Assembly: GCA_958295815.1 (NCBI GenBank)
Contig: OY282374.1
Coordinates: forward strand, 1,880,856-1,944,855
DNA: 64,000 nucleotides
Source: Candidatus Poribacteria bacterium
GTDB lineage: Bacteria > Poribacteria > WGA-4E > WGA-3G
Direction of reading: 5' to 3'
Shown here piece by piece: positions 17,255 through 26,120 of this stretch. The position numbers were made by a program, and so were the translations under genes. The notes beneath the pieces were generated by a model that was not told where the DNA came from, made no database searches, and saw only the letters and a program-made list of their open reading frames with translations. Each line of letters opens with the position of its first letter. The first letter of the stretch is position 1.

Positions 17255-17307
17255 TTCTTCCTCCATTGTGAAAATGTAAGTCTTTTATCCTTAAGATGAC
17301 TCTATTA

Positions 17308-17336
17308 ATTATACCCAAAAAAATGAAAATAATCAA
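17308..17336 (-). promoter_or_regulatory. Sigma70 promoter of mdh
   Basis: On the minus strand TTGATT (17331-17336), a 17-nt spacer ending in GGG and TATAAT (17308-17313). The predicted leader is about 45 nt, ending in the GGAGGA Shine-Dalgarno sequence. Confidence 0.65.
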
Positions 17337-17436
17337 GTTACCTAAGCCACTTCCTCCGCTGTGAGTTGGATGTCCCACTATGGAAATTCTCTGAGGACGG
17401 TATTAGAACGTCTTTATGGTAGATTTTAGTATTACT

Positions 17437-17509
17437 TTGACACTCTCAAATAGGGACAACCCCCCTAACCCCCCTTATCAGGGGGGAATCCTGCTGTCCT
17501 GAATGTCAA
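17437..17509. repeat. Palindromic repeat with G/C-rich core, MITE-like
   Basis: The core CCCCCCTTATCAGGGGGG (17469-17486) forms a 7-bp stem. It is bounded by TTGACA (17437-17442) and its complement TGTCAA (17504-17509). The core matches that of the two MITE-like copies at 40734 and 44842, but the ends differ, so it is a relative rather than a full copy. It occupies the mdh-phyH gap, which holds no gene. Confidence 0.5.
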
Positions 17510-17530
17510 CATATTTCTCTAATTCACCAG

Positions 17531-17560
17531 AAAAAAGAAAAGCGAGGCACCTTACCTCGC
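17531..17560 (-). terminator. Second terminator behind the phyH gene
   Basis: On the minus strand GCGAGG (17555-17560) pairs with CCTCGC (17542-17547) and is followed by TTTTCTTTTTT. It is in tandem with the stronger hairpin at 17641-17669. Confidence 0.65.
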
Positions 17561-17640
17561 CTTGAGGATATAAAGAAATCATAAGTCTAAACGTCTGTAC
17601 TTCGGCAATTTGCGGGGGATGTGGATGGACAAATTCGGAA

Positions 17641-17669
17641 AGAAAAAGGCGAGGTGGTTGACCTCGCCT
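17641..17669 (-). terminator. Intrinsic terminator of the phyH gene
   Basis: On the minus strand the 9-bp stem AGGCGAGGT/ACCTCGCCT with a 5-nt loop is followed by TTTTCTTT. It begins 15 nt after the phyH stop. Confidence 0.8.
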
Positions 17670-17683
17670 TGAGAACTTAGAGA

Positions 17684-18613
17684 TTAAGCGTGCCGGGGTC
17701 CCATTCCATAGGCCGGGTTATCACCGAGGTTGTTAATGAGCCATTCGCGGAGCGGCACGTCTTCTTCGGAGGGAACGTAGCGTCCGTTGTTTCTGGTGGC
17801 TGCGCCGAGTAGTTGCCGACGAATTGGGTCGCAGCGATCGTACAGGGGTTCAACCGTCATTTCGTCTTTCGGACGGATCCAACGGTAGCCGTAGCCGTAA
17901 AAGAGTGCCTTCCGGGTCATTTGGGAGTGATTCGGACTCCGCGAGTGCCAAAGTCGTCTATCGAACAGAACAGCGGTTCCAGGCTCTACACAGACCGGCA
18001 TCGCATCATCAGGGACATCATCTGCCGTTGCTTCACGTGGATCGCGGCTAATCTCAGCCGATGGAACGGACATGTCTGACTTTAGATGACTGCCTGGGCG
18101 GATATAGAAGTTACCTCGTCCGGGTTCAGAGACATCTGTGAGGAAGTATCCCACTTTCAGTGACAAACGCGGACGTGGATGGGTTTCCATCTCGACGTTG
18201 ACGCGTCCACTGTCTTGGTGCCATTCCAACCAGCCTTCACCTTCTTCGGCATCCTGAGGTGCTGGTGGTTTGACGTGCATGTGTGCGTGGTATAGGTAGA
18301 TATTCCATCCCAAAATTCCCCACACTTTGGGTAACGTCGTCGGCAGATCGACGAGATTTAAGAGGGCATCGTCGGCACCTAAGAAATCCGACCAGCCCCA
18401 GTGCGAATCCGGCTTTGCTCTGCCGTTGGCGAGTGCTTTGTTGTGTAGGGTATCTACTGCATTTTCCAGCTGTTCGCGCATATCAGTAGAGAGCGCGTTC
18501 GGGATGTACAAATAACCTTGTTCTTCAAAATGGTTGCGTTCTTCTTCTGTGATGAGGTGAGGAAGATACTTTTCGGGGGCAGCTGCCATGCCCATATTAA
18601 TAAGTTCGTTCAT
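17684..18613 (-). CDS. PhyH-family Fe(II)/2-oxoglutarate dioxygenase
   Basis: A 309-residue phytanoyl-CoA dioxygenase-like enzyme with a complete facial triad: H132-Q-D134 (WHQDSGRVNVE), distal H223 (RLWHSRSPN) and R234 for 2-oxoglutarate. The NFYIRPGSHLKSDM strand is a family hallmark. The HAHMHVKP segment and long acidic insert (~115-130) resemble oxygenases of secondary metabolites, but the substrate is unknown. AAGGAG lies ahead of the start. It lies just downstream of the gene for a sugar-phosphate isomerase (70 nt) and is closed by two tandem terminators. Confidence 0.92.
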   Translation of the reverse strand: MNELINMGMAAAPEKYLPHLITEEERNHFEEQGYLYIPNALSTDMREQLENAVDTLHNKALANGRAKPDSHWGWSDFLGADDALLNLVDLPTTLPKVWGILGWNIYLYHAHMHVKPPAPQDAEEGEGWLEWHQDSGRVNVEMETHPRPRLSLKVGYFLTDVSEPGRGNFYIRPGSHLKSDMSVPSAEISRDPREATADDVPDDAMPVCVEPGTAVLFDRRLWHSRSPNHSQMTRKALFYGYGYRWIRPKDEMTVEPLYDRCDPIRRQLLGAATRNNGRYVPSEEDVPLREWLINNLGDNPAYGMGPRHA

Positions 18614-18682
18614 GGTAATTCTCCTTAGTTGCGCGGTTGCTTTTTCTTGATAGCCTGACGCGCCTACACAAACGCTGGATCC

Positions 18683-19546
18683 TTACCGCACATATTGTGC
18701 AAGATATTCGCGTGAGCGGCGCAGACCTTCAGATTCTGCTTCCCACGTTCGCCAATAACGGTAATCTTCAAGTTCCACACTGACGATACCGTCAAAGCCT
18801 TCATCCTCTAAACGTTGTACCACTTTCAGCCAGTCCACAATACCATCACCGGGAATCGTATAACGCCACCAATCTTCGCCGAAGCCGCGGGCATCATTGA
18901 AACTCGGTCCCAAATTGCCGTGCAGATAGAGTGCCTCTTCATCGAAGTCGGTGTCTTTTCCGTGGACATGTTTAACGTATGGTGCGAATTCATTAAGAGC
19001 GCGTAAGTAGTCAATACCAATTCTAACAAGGTGGGACGGATCGTAGTTGAGACCTAAACCGGGAGACGGACATGCCTCGAACATCGCGCGCCACATTTCC
19101 GGTGTGCAACCGAGAGCAGGGTAAGCAGGTCCAGAACCGGGCCAACCTTCAACTGCGATCGTCACGCCTTTGGATGCCGCAAATTCAGCGATCGGTGGGA
19201 TCGTATCTTTCCAAATCTCAAAGTTTTTTGCCCTACCGAGGCTTGCATCTGCTGGCACGAAAACACAGAACATGATGTGAACATCGTTGTCAGCGGCAGC
19301 TTCGATAGCGGCTTTTGCTGCTGAAGCGCCGGATTTCTGTTTGGATTTTTTAGCACTCAGTAGATCGCTGGTGCCCGGAAGATCCGCAGTACCTATGGCA
19401 AGGCCTGCGTCTCTTGCGGTTTGAACAATTTCGGGGGTAGTTTCTCCAATATCAACGGCTTCATACCCGTTATCTGCGCACCACTGACAGAAGTCTGCGA
19501 ATGGCAGTTGACGGGCAGTACCCGGAATACGTAATCCTATTTTCAT
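18683..19546 (-). CDS. Sugar phosphate isomerase/epimerase (TIM barrel)
   Basis: A 287-residue xylose-isomerase-like TIM-barrel protein. Typical points are the N-terminal MKIGLRIPGT, VTIAVEGWPG (metal Glu strand), LNYDPSHLVRIG (~170, metal Asp/His) and VKHVHGKD (~193, metal His), ending with IVSVELEDY. It probably isomerises or epimerises a sugar or related polyol. AGGAGAAA lies ahead of the start. Upstream of phyH (same strand, 69 nt), so the two may be co-transcribed. A second, different member is at 53658. Confidence 0.9.
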   Translation of the reverse strand: MKIGLRIPGTARQLPFADFCQWCADNGYEAVDIGETTPEIVQTARDAGLAIGTADLPGTSDLLSAKKSKQKSGASAAKAAIEAAADNDVHIMFCVFVPADASLGRAKNFEIWKDTIPPIAEFAASKGVTIAVEGWPGSGPAYPALGCTPEMWRAMFEACPSPGLGLNYDPSHLVRIGIDYLRALNEFAPYVKHVHGKDTDFDEEALYLHGNLGPSFNDARGFGEDWWRYTIPGDGIVDWLKVVQRLEDEGFDGIVSVELEDYRYWRTWEAESEGLRRSREYLAQYVR

Positions 19547-19623
19547 ATTTTCTCCTGTAATAAAATTGACGGCTATCAGTGCTAAAAAAACATGTCAGCA
19601 AGAAATATTTGTCCGAAACTCCG

Positions 19624-20844
19624 TTAAAATCCCATCAATCCACAGCATCGGCGGCATACAGGCATGGGACCATCATCACTGATGGACTGCCGGAATTTCG
19701 TCGCCTTCTGGTTATTCCACATATCAACAACCTTGTCTGTTTTGATGTTACCGATGGTGTAGTCGTGGTAATCGCGGCAGAGGCTAACGTCGCCGTTACT
19801 ATCAATCTCCATTGTCATAAAGATGCTGACGCACTGGTTATAACCAAAGGTTTCCTGATGGTCGGTGTAATAACGTTGGATTTCACCTTTTGTATTTAGC
19901 CTCGGCATCATAATAGGAGGGCACCGCCGTTGTTTGTTGGAGAGGTTCTCCATCTCTTCAAAGCGGTCCAGGATTACGCCGTGGTCAAAGTCCTTCCATG
20001 TCCCTATCCAACCATAGTGGGTTTGCGGTTTGAATCCAAAGCGTTTTTCAAAATCTTCTGTGTGCTCCTGTGCCGATTCGGAATCTATCCACCATGTCAG
20101 ATAGAAAATTTGCGCGTCGGCGAACTGGCTCGTGAATTTATACAGGTCTACGACAACATCAATATTATACATCGTAACGCAGCTTAGCGGAATAATATAA
20201 GGAAATTTGATGTTGCGTTTCTCTTTTTCTGCACTGAGTGTTTCTAACGCAGCCTTGACATCTTTAAAGTTGTCGTAATTTTCGGTTACACCCGGACGTT
20301 GTGTGTTGTGAATTTCCTCGTTCGGTCCATCAACACTCAGATAGATAATTTTGCAGGTTTCCAGAATATCATCGGCATATCTGGCAATATTCGTTGCGTT
20401 ACTAACCAGTGATATAGGCATCCCCTGATCTTTGATGTAGTGCATCAATTCGATAATCCCGGGGTAAAGCATCGGTTCGCCACCCCAGATGTACCACACT
20501 GGGGACCAGCCTTCATGCACAATCTGATCAACCAGATCCTTATAATATTCGAGTGGAACCTCGCGTTGCTTAAGTTCTTTGAGAGATTGTCCAACAAGGT
20601 AACCGTTATCGCCCCATTGTCCACAGGAGTGGCAACGAAGGTTGCACATATCGGTAATCCGGAGGCTCACCAATTCGATGGCGTCGCCTTTACCGTGTTT
20701 TGCCCCGAACGGATGCCGCCAGTTGAAACTTTCCTTAGCGAGTTGGTAGCGTACGAACTTACTGGAAGTATCCCAATCTTCCGTTATAGCACTGGTGAGT
20801 TCATTGACAAAAAACCGTGGTGAGATTCGACTACGTAGTGCCAT
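19624..20844 (-). CDS. Radical SAM protein with SPASM-like C-terminal domain
   Basis: About 406 residues starting MALRSRISPRFF. The ATG at 20844 is chosen because AAGGAGAA stands directly before it; an ATG 60 nt further up adds a weak leader. The cluster motif CNLRCHSC (CxxxCxxC, Cys 67, 71, 74) binds the SAM [4Fe-4S] centre, GGEPMLYPGI (~145) is the GGEP motif, and the C-terminus ends with Cys-rich segments (DVSLCRDYHDYTIGNI, CRRCCGLMGF) as in SPASM proteins that carry extra clusters. It probably modifies a peptide or metabolite; no precursor peptide is visible nearby. Confidence 0.88.
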   Translation of the reverse strand: MALRSRISPRFFVNELTSAITEDWDTSSKFVRYQLAKESFNWRHPFGAKHGKGDAIELVSLRITDMCNLRCHSCGQWGDNGYLVGQSLKELKQREVPLEYYKDLVDQIVHEGWSPVWYIWGGEPMLYPGIIELMHYIKDQGMPISLVSNATNIARYADDILETCKIIYLSVDGPNEEIHNTQRPGVTENYDNFKDVKAALETLSAEKEKRNIKFPYIIPLSCVTMYNIDVVVDLYKFTSQFADAQIFYLTWWIDSESAQEHTEDFEKRFGFKPQTHYGWIGTWKDFDHGVILDRFEEMENLSNKQRRCPPIMMPRLNTKGEIQRYYTDHQETFGYNQCVSIFMTMEIDSNGDVSLCRDYHDYTIGNIKTDKVVDMWNNQKATKFRQSISDDGPMPVCRRCCGLMGF

Positions 20845-20913
20845 CAATTCTCCTTTGTAGTGTTCTGATGCTGTAGGGGTCGAGACGCGGATTGCGCGCT
20901 GCACCCTATAGAC

Positions 20914-20928
20914 GCGCTTTCCAAGCGC
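20914..20928. repeat. GCGC hairpin
   Basis: GCGCTT-TCC-AAGCGC, a 6-bp stem between msrB and the radical SAM gene. A relative (GCGCGCT/AGCGCGC) is at 48180-48198. Possibly a transcription end of msrB, but no T-run follows. Confidence 0.4.
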
Positions 20929-20938
20929 AATATGTGTT

Positions 20939-21352
20939 TTAAGATTCGTCTTCTGGTTTTACCAGTGTGAGTGCCGCGGAATTCAAGCAATAACGCTTCC
21001 CTGTTGGCTCAGGTCCATCATTGAAGACATGCCCAAGGTGTGCGTCACACTGACTGCAAACGACTTCCGTGCGCGGCATGAAAAATATGCTAAAATCTGA
21101 TTTCGTCTCAATTGAGTCGGGCGTGACAGATTCCCAAAAACTGGGCCATCCTGTTCCAGAATCGTATTTAGTTTCAGAACTAAAGAGTGGGCTTCCACAG
21201 CAGATACAGTGATAAGTTCCTTGCTCTTTACAGTCATGGTATTGTCCTGTAAAGGCGCGTTCTGTCCCTTTCTTTCGGGTTACCTTATATTCTTCCGGCG
21301 AGAGTTGTTCTTTCCATTCTTTTTCTGATTTGACAACTTTTTCTCCACCCAT
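20939..21352 (-). CDS. msrB: Peptide methionine-(R)-sulfoxide reductase MsrB
   Basis: A 137-residue MsrB that repairs oxidised methionine. All landmarks are present: the zinc Cys pairs CICCG and CSQCD, the fold motif [21 protein letters not shown] and the catalytic Cys in [10 protein letters not shown]. No signal peptide, so cytoplasmic. GAGGAG lies ahead of the ATG. Confidence 0.96.
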   Translation of the reverse strand: MGGEKVVKSEKEWKEQLSPEEYKVTRKKGTERAFTGQYHDCKEQGTYHCICCGSPLFSSETKYDSGTGWPSFWESVTPDSIETKSDFSIFFMPRTEVVCSQCDAHLGHVFNDGPEPTGKRYCLNSAALTLVKPEDES

Positions 21353-21458
21353 TTTACGCTCCTCTTATGAATGTGACGGATTTCCCTAAAAAAGTACTAT
21401 GCCACATTTTGAAAAAAAAAGCAAGCCTGTTTTCACTGATACGTATAACTATAAACCA

Positions 21459-22682
21459 TTAATCACTATTTTTCCGTTTTGGTTTGACTATACCTAAAAC
21501 CCTACACTTTGTCGCAGATAAAATTTCATATCGCACCCCACCCCACGTAATTTTGCGTTGGAATACAGCGTATACAGCGTTAAGACCCGCGAGAAATAGT
21601 GAAACTGAAGTGACGTAGGACGTTAGACCGATTGTCTCCCGTACCTTCGGCATATCTCGGAGCCAGCGCGGTAGATTTTTGGAGTAGAGCCGATAACTGA
21701 ATGCCTCCAGAAAAGGGATAAAAACAATCGGTAGCAATTCTCCCCTGTGGAATAGAAGCGGAATTGATCCAAACACGAGGATACCTTTCGGTAAGAACAC
21801 GACCAGAATTGCTAACCATTGCCTCCAAAGTCCCATGTGAAACGTCATGATCATCTGGCGGTTTGTAAATTCCACGATCTGATGCCATGTGCGATTCGCA
21901 GTGCGTGTGATAGCAACGCAATCTGGAACGAAATGAATTTTCTGCTTAATATCTTGCATCGCAAGCGTTGTGTTCAGGTCTTCGATTGTCGCTTGCTCCC
22001 AGCGTTGAAGGATTTGGGCATCTTCGATCATCTCACGGCGGAAGGCATTAGAACCGCCCCATACCATTGTGTCTCGGTGGTCGCCTTGTGCGCTCATCTG
22101 GAAGTTTACCCAAATGGATTCTACAAGAGATGCGATATTCCATGTTTGTGGCAAGTAAAATCGTCCACCGACGGTCGTCCCTATATCTGGCTCTTGAAGT
22201 GGATTGACAAGCAGCGTTAACCAGTTTTCTTGAATAGCGACATCGGCATCTACAAATGCGATAACTTCAATATCGTCTGAAAGTTGTTCTATCACTGTCA
22301 GAAGGTTCTGCACCTTTTGCGAACGTGGAAGGTTATTTTCGATGATATTCGGTGCTAAAAGAGCATGGACATTTGAATGCGGTTCGGCAATTTTACATAG
22401 GTGTGGATAGGATACATCATACTGCGAATTTGCTTTTTCGTGTGTGACGAAGAAGACTTCGTACGCTCCGGCGTAGTCTTGATGTAAAAGCCCTCTGACG
22501 TGTTCTGCCGTGTCAGCGTCCCATCCATAGTGTGGTGCGATAATCGCTACCTTTGGTGTATATGCTGGTCGCTTCGCGTTGCGTTCGCGCCTGGCATACC
22601 AAAAAGAGCGGCTAATGATGAGCATCTCAAGAAGAAAGAAAAAATAGGCGGTTGCGATAATATACGTCTGCATAGCGATCAA
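21459..22682 (-). CDS. Membrane glycosyltransferase, family 2-like (GT21/HpnI-like)
   Basis: A 407-residue inverting glycosyltransferase. It starts with a hydrophobic N-terminal segment (residues ~5-25) and has the GT-A catalytic pattern VAIIAPHYG, DADVAIQENW (DxD ~145-150), WGGSNAFRR, a TIEDLNTTL acceptor region and NRQMIMT in place of QxxRW, then several C-terminal membrane spans. The layout resembles ceramide glucosyltransferase (GT21) and HpnI of hopanoid modification, but the substrate is not set by this. It is encoded just downstream of the DUF4340 gene (22-nt gap), at the end of the long minus-strand run. Confidence 0.85.
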   Translation of the reverse strand: MIAMQTYIIATAYFFFLLEMLIISRSFWYARRERNAKRPAYTPKVAIIAPHYGWDADTAEHVRGLLHQDYAGAYEVFFVTHEKANSQYDVSYPHLCKIAEPHSNVHALLAPNIIENNLPRSQKVQNLLTVIEQLSDDIEVIAFVDADVAIQENWLTLLVNPLQEPDIGTTVGGRFYLPQTWNIASLVESIWVNFQMSAQGDHRDTMVWGGSNAFRREMIEDAQILQRWEQATIEDLNTTLAMQDIKQKIHFVPDCVAITRTANRTWHQIVEFTNRQMIMTFHMGLWRQWLAILVVFLPKGILVFGSIPLLFHRGELLPIVFIPFLEAFSYRLYSKNLPRWLRDMPKVRETIGLTSYVTSVSLFLAGLNAVYAVFQRKITWGGVRYEILSATKCRVLGIVKPKRKNSD

Positions 22683-22704
22683 TCGTTACCCCGGACGCTA
22701 TTTG

Positions 22705-24522
22705 CTACGGGGAGCCCTGTTCCGGTATACGAAGTAGTGTAAGCGTCGTTTTCAGTTTTTCAACGAGTTCTGCATTAAGGAAAAAAATTGCGTCTGGTTC
22801 GTGTTGAAGTCTCGCATAGAAACGTCCGGATGCATCTATGTTGCCAATTTGCAGGGTATATACCTTCTTATCCCGTAATTCTACGGTAAGTTGCACATGT
22901 GGATTACTGAAGCCTGTGGTGCTATCTATTGGGATAGCATTACCCCCTACAAATGTGTCTGCCATTAGATTATCAAGTTCATAGATAATGGCATTCACTT
23001 CTGCATTGTTCGCTGCCTCTTTCACCGGTGCGGTAAGCCGCCAATTCGTGCCGAGACGCTGACATGTGAGGGGTTCTATATCCTCGCCGCGGAGCGTGAG
23101 TCGGATCGCTTCGTCGATATGGAAATTGAGAATCTGTTTATCGCGTAACCACGCTGTCCCCAAGCCAATCTTGTCGATGAGAGGACGGTCAACACGAACG
23201 ATTTGGGGTGAATCTTCAGCTTTGACATAGACAGTTTCAGCTTCCGCAGCGTCTCCGATCAGTAGGATTGCGGGCATTTCTTCGCCTTGTTGAGTGAAGG
23301 CAACCTTGATTGATGGTGATGCCAACCCGTATAACGCAAGGCTATTGGCAGATGATTCAACAAAACCAACGGCTTTAAGCGAGTCTACGCCAAAGAGCAG
23401 ATCGTCTACTGCTTTCGCATCTGCCTTGATTTTCCCAGTCGGCGTTTGCAATTCCCAAATGTTATCATAACCCTTAGTGCAGACGGTATCTTGTTGACCA
23501 CTTATTGAAATGACGAATCGGTTTGTGGCGGTCCGTTGAAAGTCGATCACCCGTTTATCGCGCAGGTCAAAAACAGACTTATTGAGAAGGTGATAGATCT
23601 CATCAGAGACAGTATAGATGGATTCGTGATGAACAGATTTGACATAGACGTGTCCTTGTTGTCCGTTTACTGATGGGACTGTCGATCCAACCTCAAGTGC
23701 GTAGGTAGAATCTTCATCTGTGAGTTTCACTTGGACACGCGGTGTCCCTAATCCATACTTTTCTAATTGCGGGACAGCCGCGGCATCTGTGCCATCTGCT
23801 TCAAAAGTTGACACCTGTAGTGAAAGCAGTTCCGAGAGAATCATCTCAATTTCCTGAGCGTCTGCCTTTGCTTTGATCGGATGGGTGATAGACCATGTAT
23901 CATCCTGCTTTTCACAATTCACAGTTGCTATATTTCCATGTTTAAATTCAATATTAGATACCGTCTCAGCGTTGAACTTGATAACGGATCGATCGCGAAT
24001 GTCCGTTGGCGATTTCGTTAAATCGTCAAGGGCACTGGATTCGATCAGGAAAATATGTGCTTCCGATTTCTCTTTGATATAAACAGAATAATTAATCGCT
24101 TTTTTGCCTATCGAAAATGTAGCTTTTGGGGTAGTTCCTTCGGTCCAAAGTGAGAGCGTTATGTTCGGTGTATCGAGTCCGTACTGCGTCAACTCCGGCA
24201 CTTTAAGAGTCTGTTTGATGCGCTTATTGAGAATATCGTCCAACATTTGGTTCGTTTTTTCGCTGTTTGCGTCTGCCTGAAACGGGGACTTTAACTGCCA
24301 GTTACCAGTTACATCTTTTACCAATTTTAGGTCTTGATAGGCAGGATCTGCAAACGAGAGTTCTACCTGTTTGACGCTGTCACGTTTTATGTTGTATACC
24401 TCGTGAATTGGAGGCTTCTCATTTACCGATTCCTGATCAGTCGGTTCTTGAAAAAACAGGAAGTACACTCCAGCAATGCCAGCAAGAATGACGATAATGA
24501 CAAGGGTTGTCCGAAAATTCAC
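22705..24522 (-). CDS. DUF4340 protein with four internal repeats
   Basis: A 605-residue protein with one N-terminal membrane helix (LVIIVILAGIAGVYFLFF, ~7-24) and an extracytoplasmic part built from DUF4340 repeats. I count four repeats by the recurring motif: YGLDTPNITLSL, YGLGTPRVQVKL, YGLASPSIKVAF and TGFSNPHVQLTV, each followed by a strand ending in IG. The start overlaps the stop of the GldG-like gene by 4 nt (ATGA). DUF4340 proteins frequently accompany ABC-2 permease/GldG genes, which suggests a shared envelope complex; its exact role is unknown. Confidence 0.85.
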   Translation of the reverse strand: MNFRTTLVIIVILAGIAGVYFLFFQEPTDQESVNEKPPIHEVYNIKRDSVKQVELSFADPAYQDLKLVKDVTGNWQLKSPFQADANSEKTNQMLDDILNKRIKQTLKVPELTQYGLDTPNITLSLWTEGTTPKATFSIGKKAINYSVYIKEKSEAHIFLIESSALDDLTKSPTDIRDRSVIKFNAETVSNIEFKHGNIATVNCEKQDDTWSITHPIKAKADAQEIEMILSELLSLQVSTFEADGTDAAAVPQLEKYGLGTPRVQVKLTDEDSTYALEVGSTVPSVNGQQGHVYVKSVHHESIYTVSDEIYHLLNKSVFDLRDKRVIDFQRTATNRFVISISGQQDTVCTKGYDNIWELQTPTGKIKADAKAVDDLLFGVDSLKAVGFVESSANSLALYGLASPSIKVAFTQQGEEMPAILLIGDAAEAETVYVKAEDSPQIVRVDRPLIDKIGLGTAWLRDKQILNFHIDEAIRLTLRGEDIEPLTCQRLGTNWRLTAPVKEAANNAEVNAIIYELDNLMADTFVGGNAIPIDSTTGFSNPHVQLTVELRDKKVYTLQIGNIDASGRFYARLQHEPDAIFFLNAELVEKLKTTLTLLRIPEQGSP

Positions 24523-26117
24523 GCGTTCTCTCCTTTACGTCGTTGCCACCAAACGATTGTTCCAGCGATAAAGACGATTAAAGGGATCAGAAAAACGGAT
24601 GTTATCTGGACTAAGCGAGTATCTTGGACGCGCATCTGACGTAAAGCTTGTTTTTGTAAATCGATAGGTCGGATGGCGATGAGATCGTCCTCTAATGTGA
24701 GCCAATTAATTGTGGATAAAAAGAGGTCTCGGTTTGCCTCCCGCAGTGCGGCATTCGATGCGAAATCCGAATCCCCGAAAACAACAATCCGGGTTGGAGA
24801 ACCTGAGGCTTCATCTTGGCTATTATTGTCAACTTTTTGCTCAACTGCAACAGCAATAGAAACAGGCGGTGGGGTGTCCACACCAGGGGTGTAAACGAGT
24901 TCTCTGCTGAAAGTGCCATCACTACCACGTTCCCTTTCTCCCCAACTGTCTTGTGCACCGCCAATAGTCTTCGCGAAGGATTTAACACTCAGGTTCACCC
25001 CACTATCTACAATCGGAGTAACAGATCTGGCTCGGAGAAACACTACTAAATCCCGCATTGAACGTGTAATTTCGTGTAGTTCGAATCCTGGCACTGGCGC
25101 ACTCGGTCCATACAGCGGAACAAAGCTGGTTTCGTCGATAACAAGGTCGTTCCCTATCTTAATCCCCCATTTCTTCATGAGTCGGACGAGTCCGATATTT
25201 ACATCTGCTGCAGAGGTAAGCGACGGGTCTAACATAAGGAGCAATTTTCCGTTGCGTCCTAAGTATTCCGACACTACATCAAGTTCGTGCCGCGTCAAAG
25301 TGGCTTTTGGACCCGCAATAACAAGTACTTCACAATCCGCTGGAATGTCTGGTTCTGTCAGAAGCGAGAGTGAGAGTGGTGCATAATTCTGATTCTCCAA
25401 TTCGGTTCGTATACCACTATATCCACTATCATTGAAATCCTCGATTTCGTGTTCTTCATGACCCACAAGGAAGTAGATTTTTTTGCTCTCGTCTCGGATG
25501 AGTTTGAGAATAGAACTTGTGAATTTCTGTTCTTCGATGATTGTTACCTTTTCATGCCGTGTGTCGCTTTCAAAAACGATCGTTCCTTCTACACGAATAT
25601 TATACTTATTGGTAAGGGATTGGTCTATGTAGGGATCGGCGTAAGAGACGGTCACAAATCTGGTTTCACGCTGATAGAGTGCTAATATATCTCTGATACG
25701 TTGCTGGTTTTGTGCGGGAACATTTTGCCCCAAAAAAGCAATAACACGGATATCTTTATCAACAGATTTGAGAATTTTTCGGGTCTGTTCCGATAGCGTA
25801 TACAGTTTATTAATCGTGATGTCTACTCTTTTATCAAAACGCTGGACGACAATCGCGTTGACAAAAATCGCAATGCCTATAACACCGACGATACTCAACG
25901 CCACGTTCGCACCATAACGGGCTTGGCGACTGATGAAAAAATCTATTACTTCTGAGAAGTGTAAGCGGGAAAAGATAGCGAGCGAAACAAGCGCGAAGAG
26001 TAAGCAGATCCAAAAAGCGAGCCGTACTTGGAATATCCAACTGGCGATAGCAATGAATGTAAAAATTAACGTTAGAAGACCAAAAACTGGTCCTGTAATG
26101 TTTTTGTTAGTTTCCAT
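24519..26117 (-). CDS. GldG-like ABC transporter auxiliary protein
   Basis: A 532-residue membrane protein. Two membrane helices lie near the N-terminus (~14-50), another about 75-95, and a last one at the C-terminus (VFLIPLIVFIAGTIVWWQRR). In between is a soluble domain of the GldG/ABC_transp_aux type with IRVIAFLGQNVPA, YLVGHEEHEIEDF-like KIYFLVGHEEHEIEDF and VLVIAGPKATLT. The family pairs with an ABC-2 permease to export something across the membrane (gliding-associated in Bacteroidetes; unknown here). It ends in an ATGA overlap with the DUF4340 gene and starts 3 nt after the permease. Confidence 0.85.
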   Translation of the reverse strand: METNKNITGPVFGLLTLIFTFIAIASWIFQVRLAFWICLLFALVSLAIFSRLHFSEVIDFFISRQARYGANVALSIVGVIGIAIFVNAIVVQRFDKRVDITINKLYTLSEQTRKILKSVDKDIRVIAFLGQNVPAQNQQRIRDILALYQRETRFVTVSYADPYIDQSLTNKYNIRVEGTIVFESDTRHEKVTIIEEQKFTSSILKLIRDESKKIYFLVGHEEHEIEDFNDSGYSGIRTELENQNYAPLSLSLLTEPDIPADCEVLVIAGPKATLTRHELDVVSEYLGRNGKLLLMLDPSLTSAADVNIGLVRLMKKWGIKIGNDLVIDETSFVPLYGPSAPVPGFELHEITRSMRDLVVFLRARSVTPIVDSGVNLSVKSFAKTIGGAQDSWGERERGSDGTFSRELVYTPGVDTPPPVSIAVAVEQKVDNNSQDEASGSPTRIVVFGDSDFASNAALREANRDLFLSTINWLTLEDDLIAIRPIDLQKQALRQMRVQDTRLVQITSVFLIPLIVFIAGTIVWWQRRKGENA

Positions 26118-26120
26118 TCC

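Noticed and set aside
20845..20904. Upstream start for the radical SAM protein
   Set aside because: The 20 extra residues have no family support, and a good AAGGAGAA precedes the ATG at 20844.
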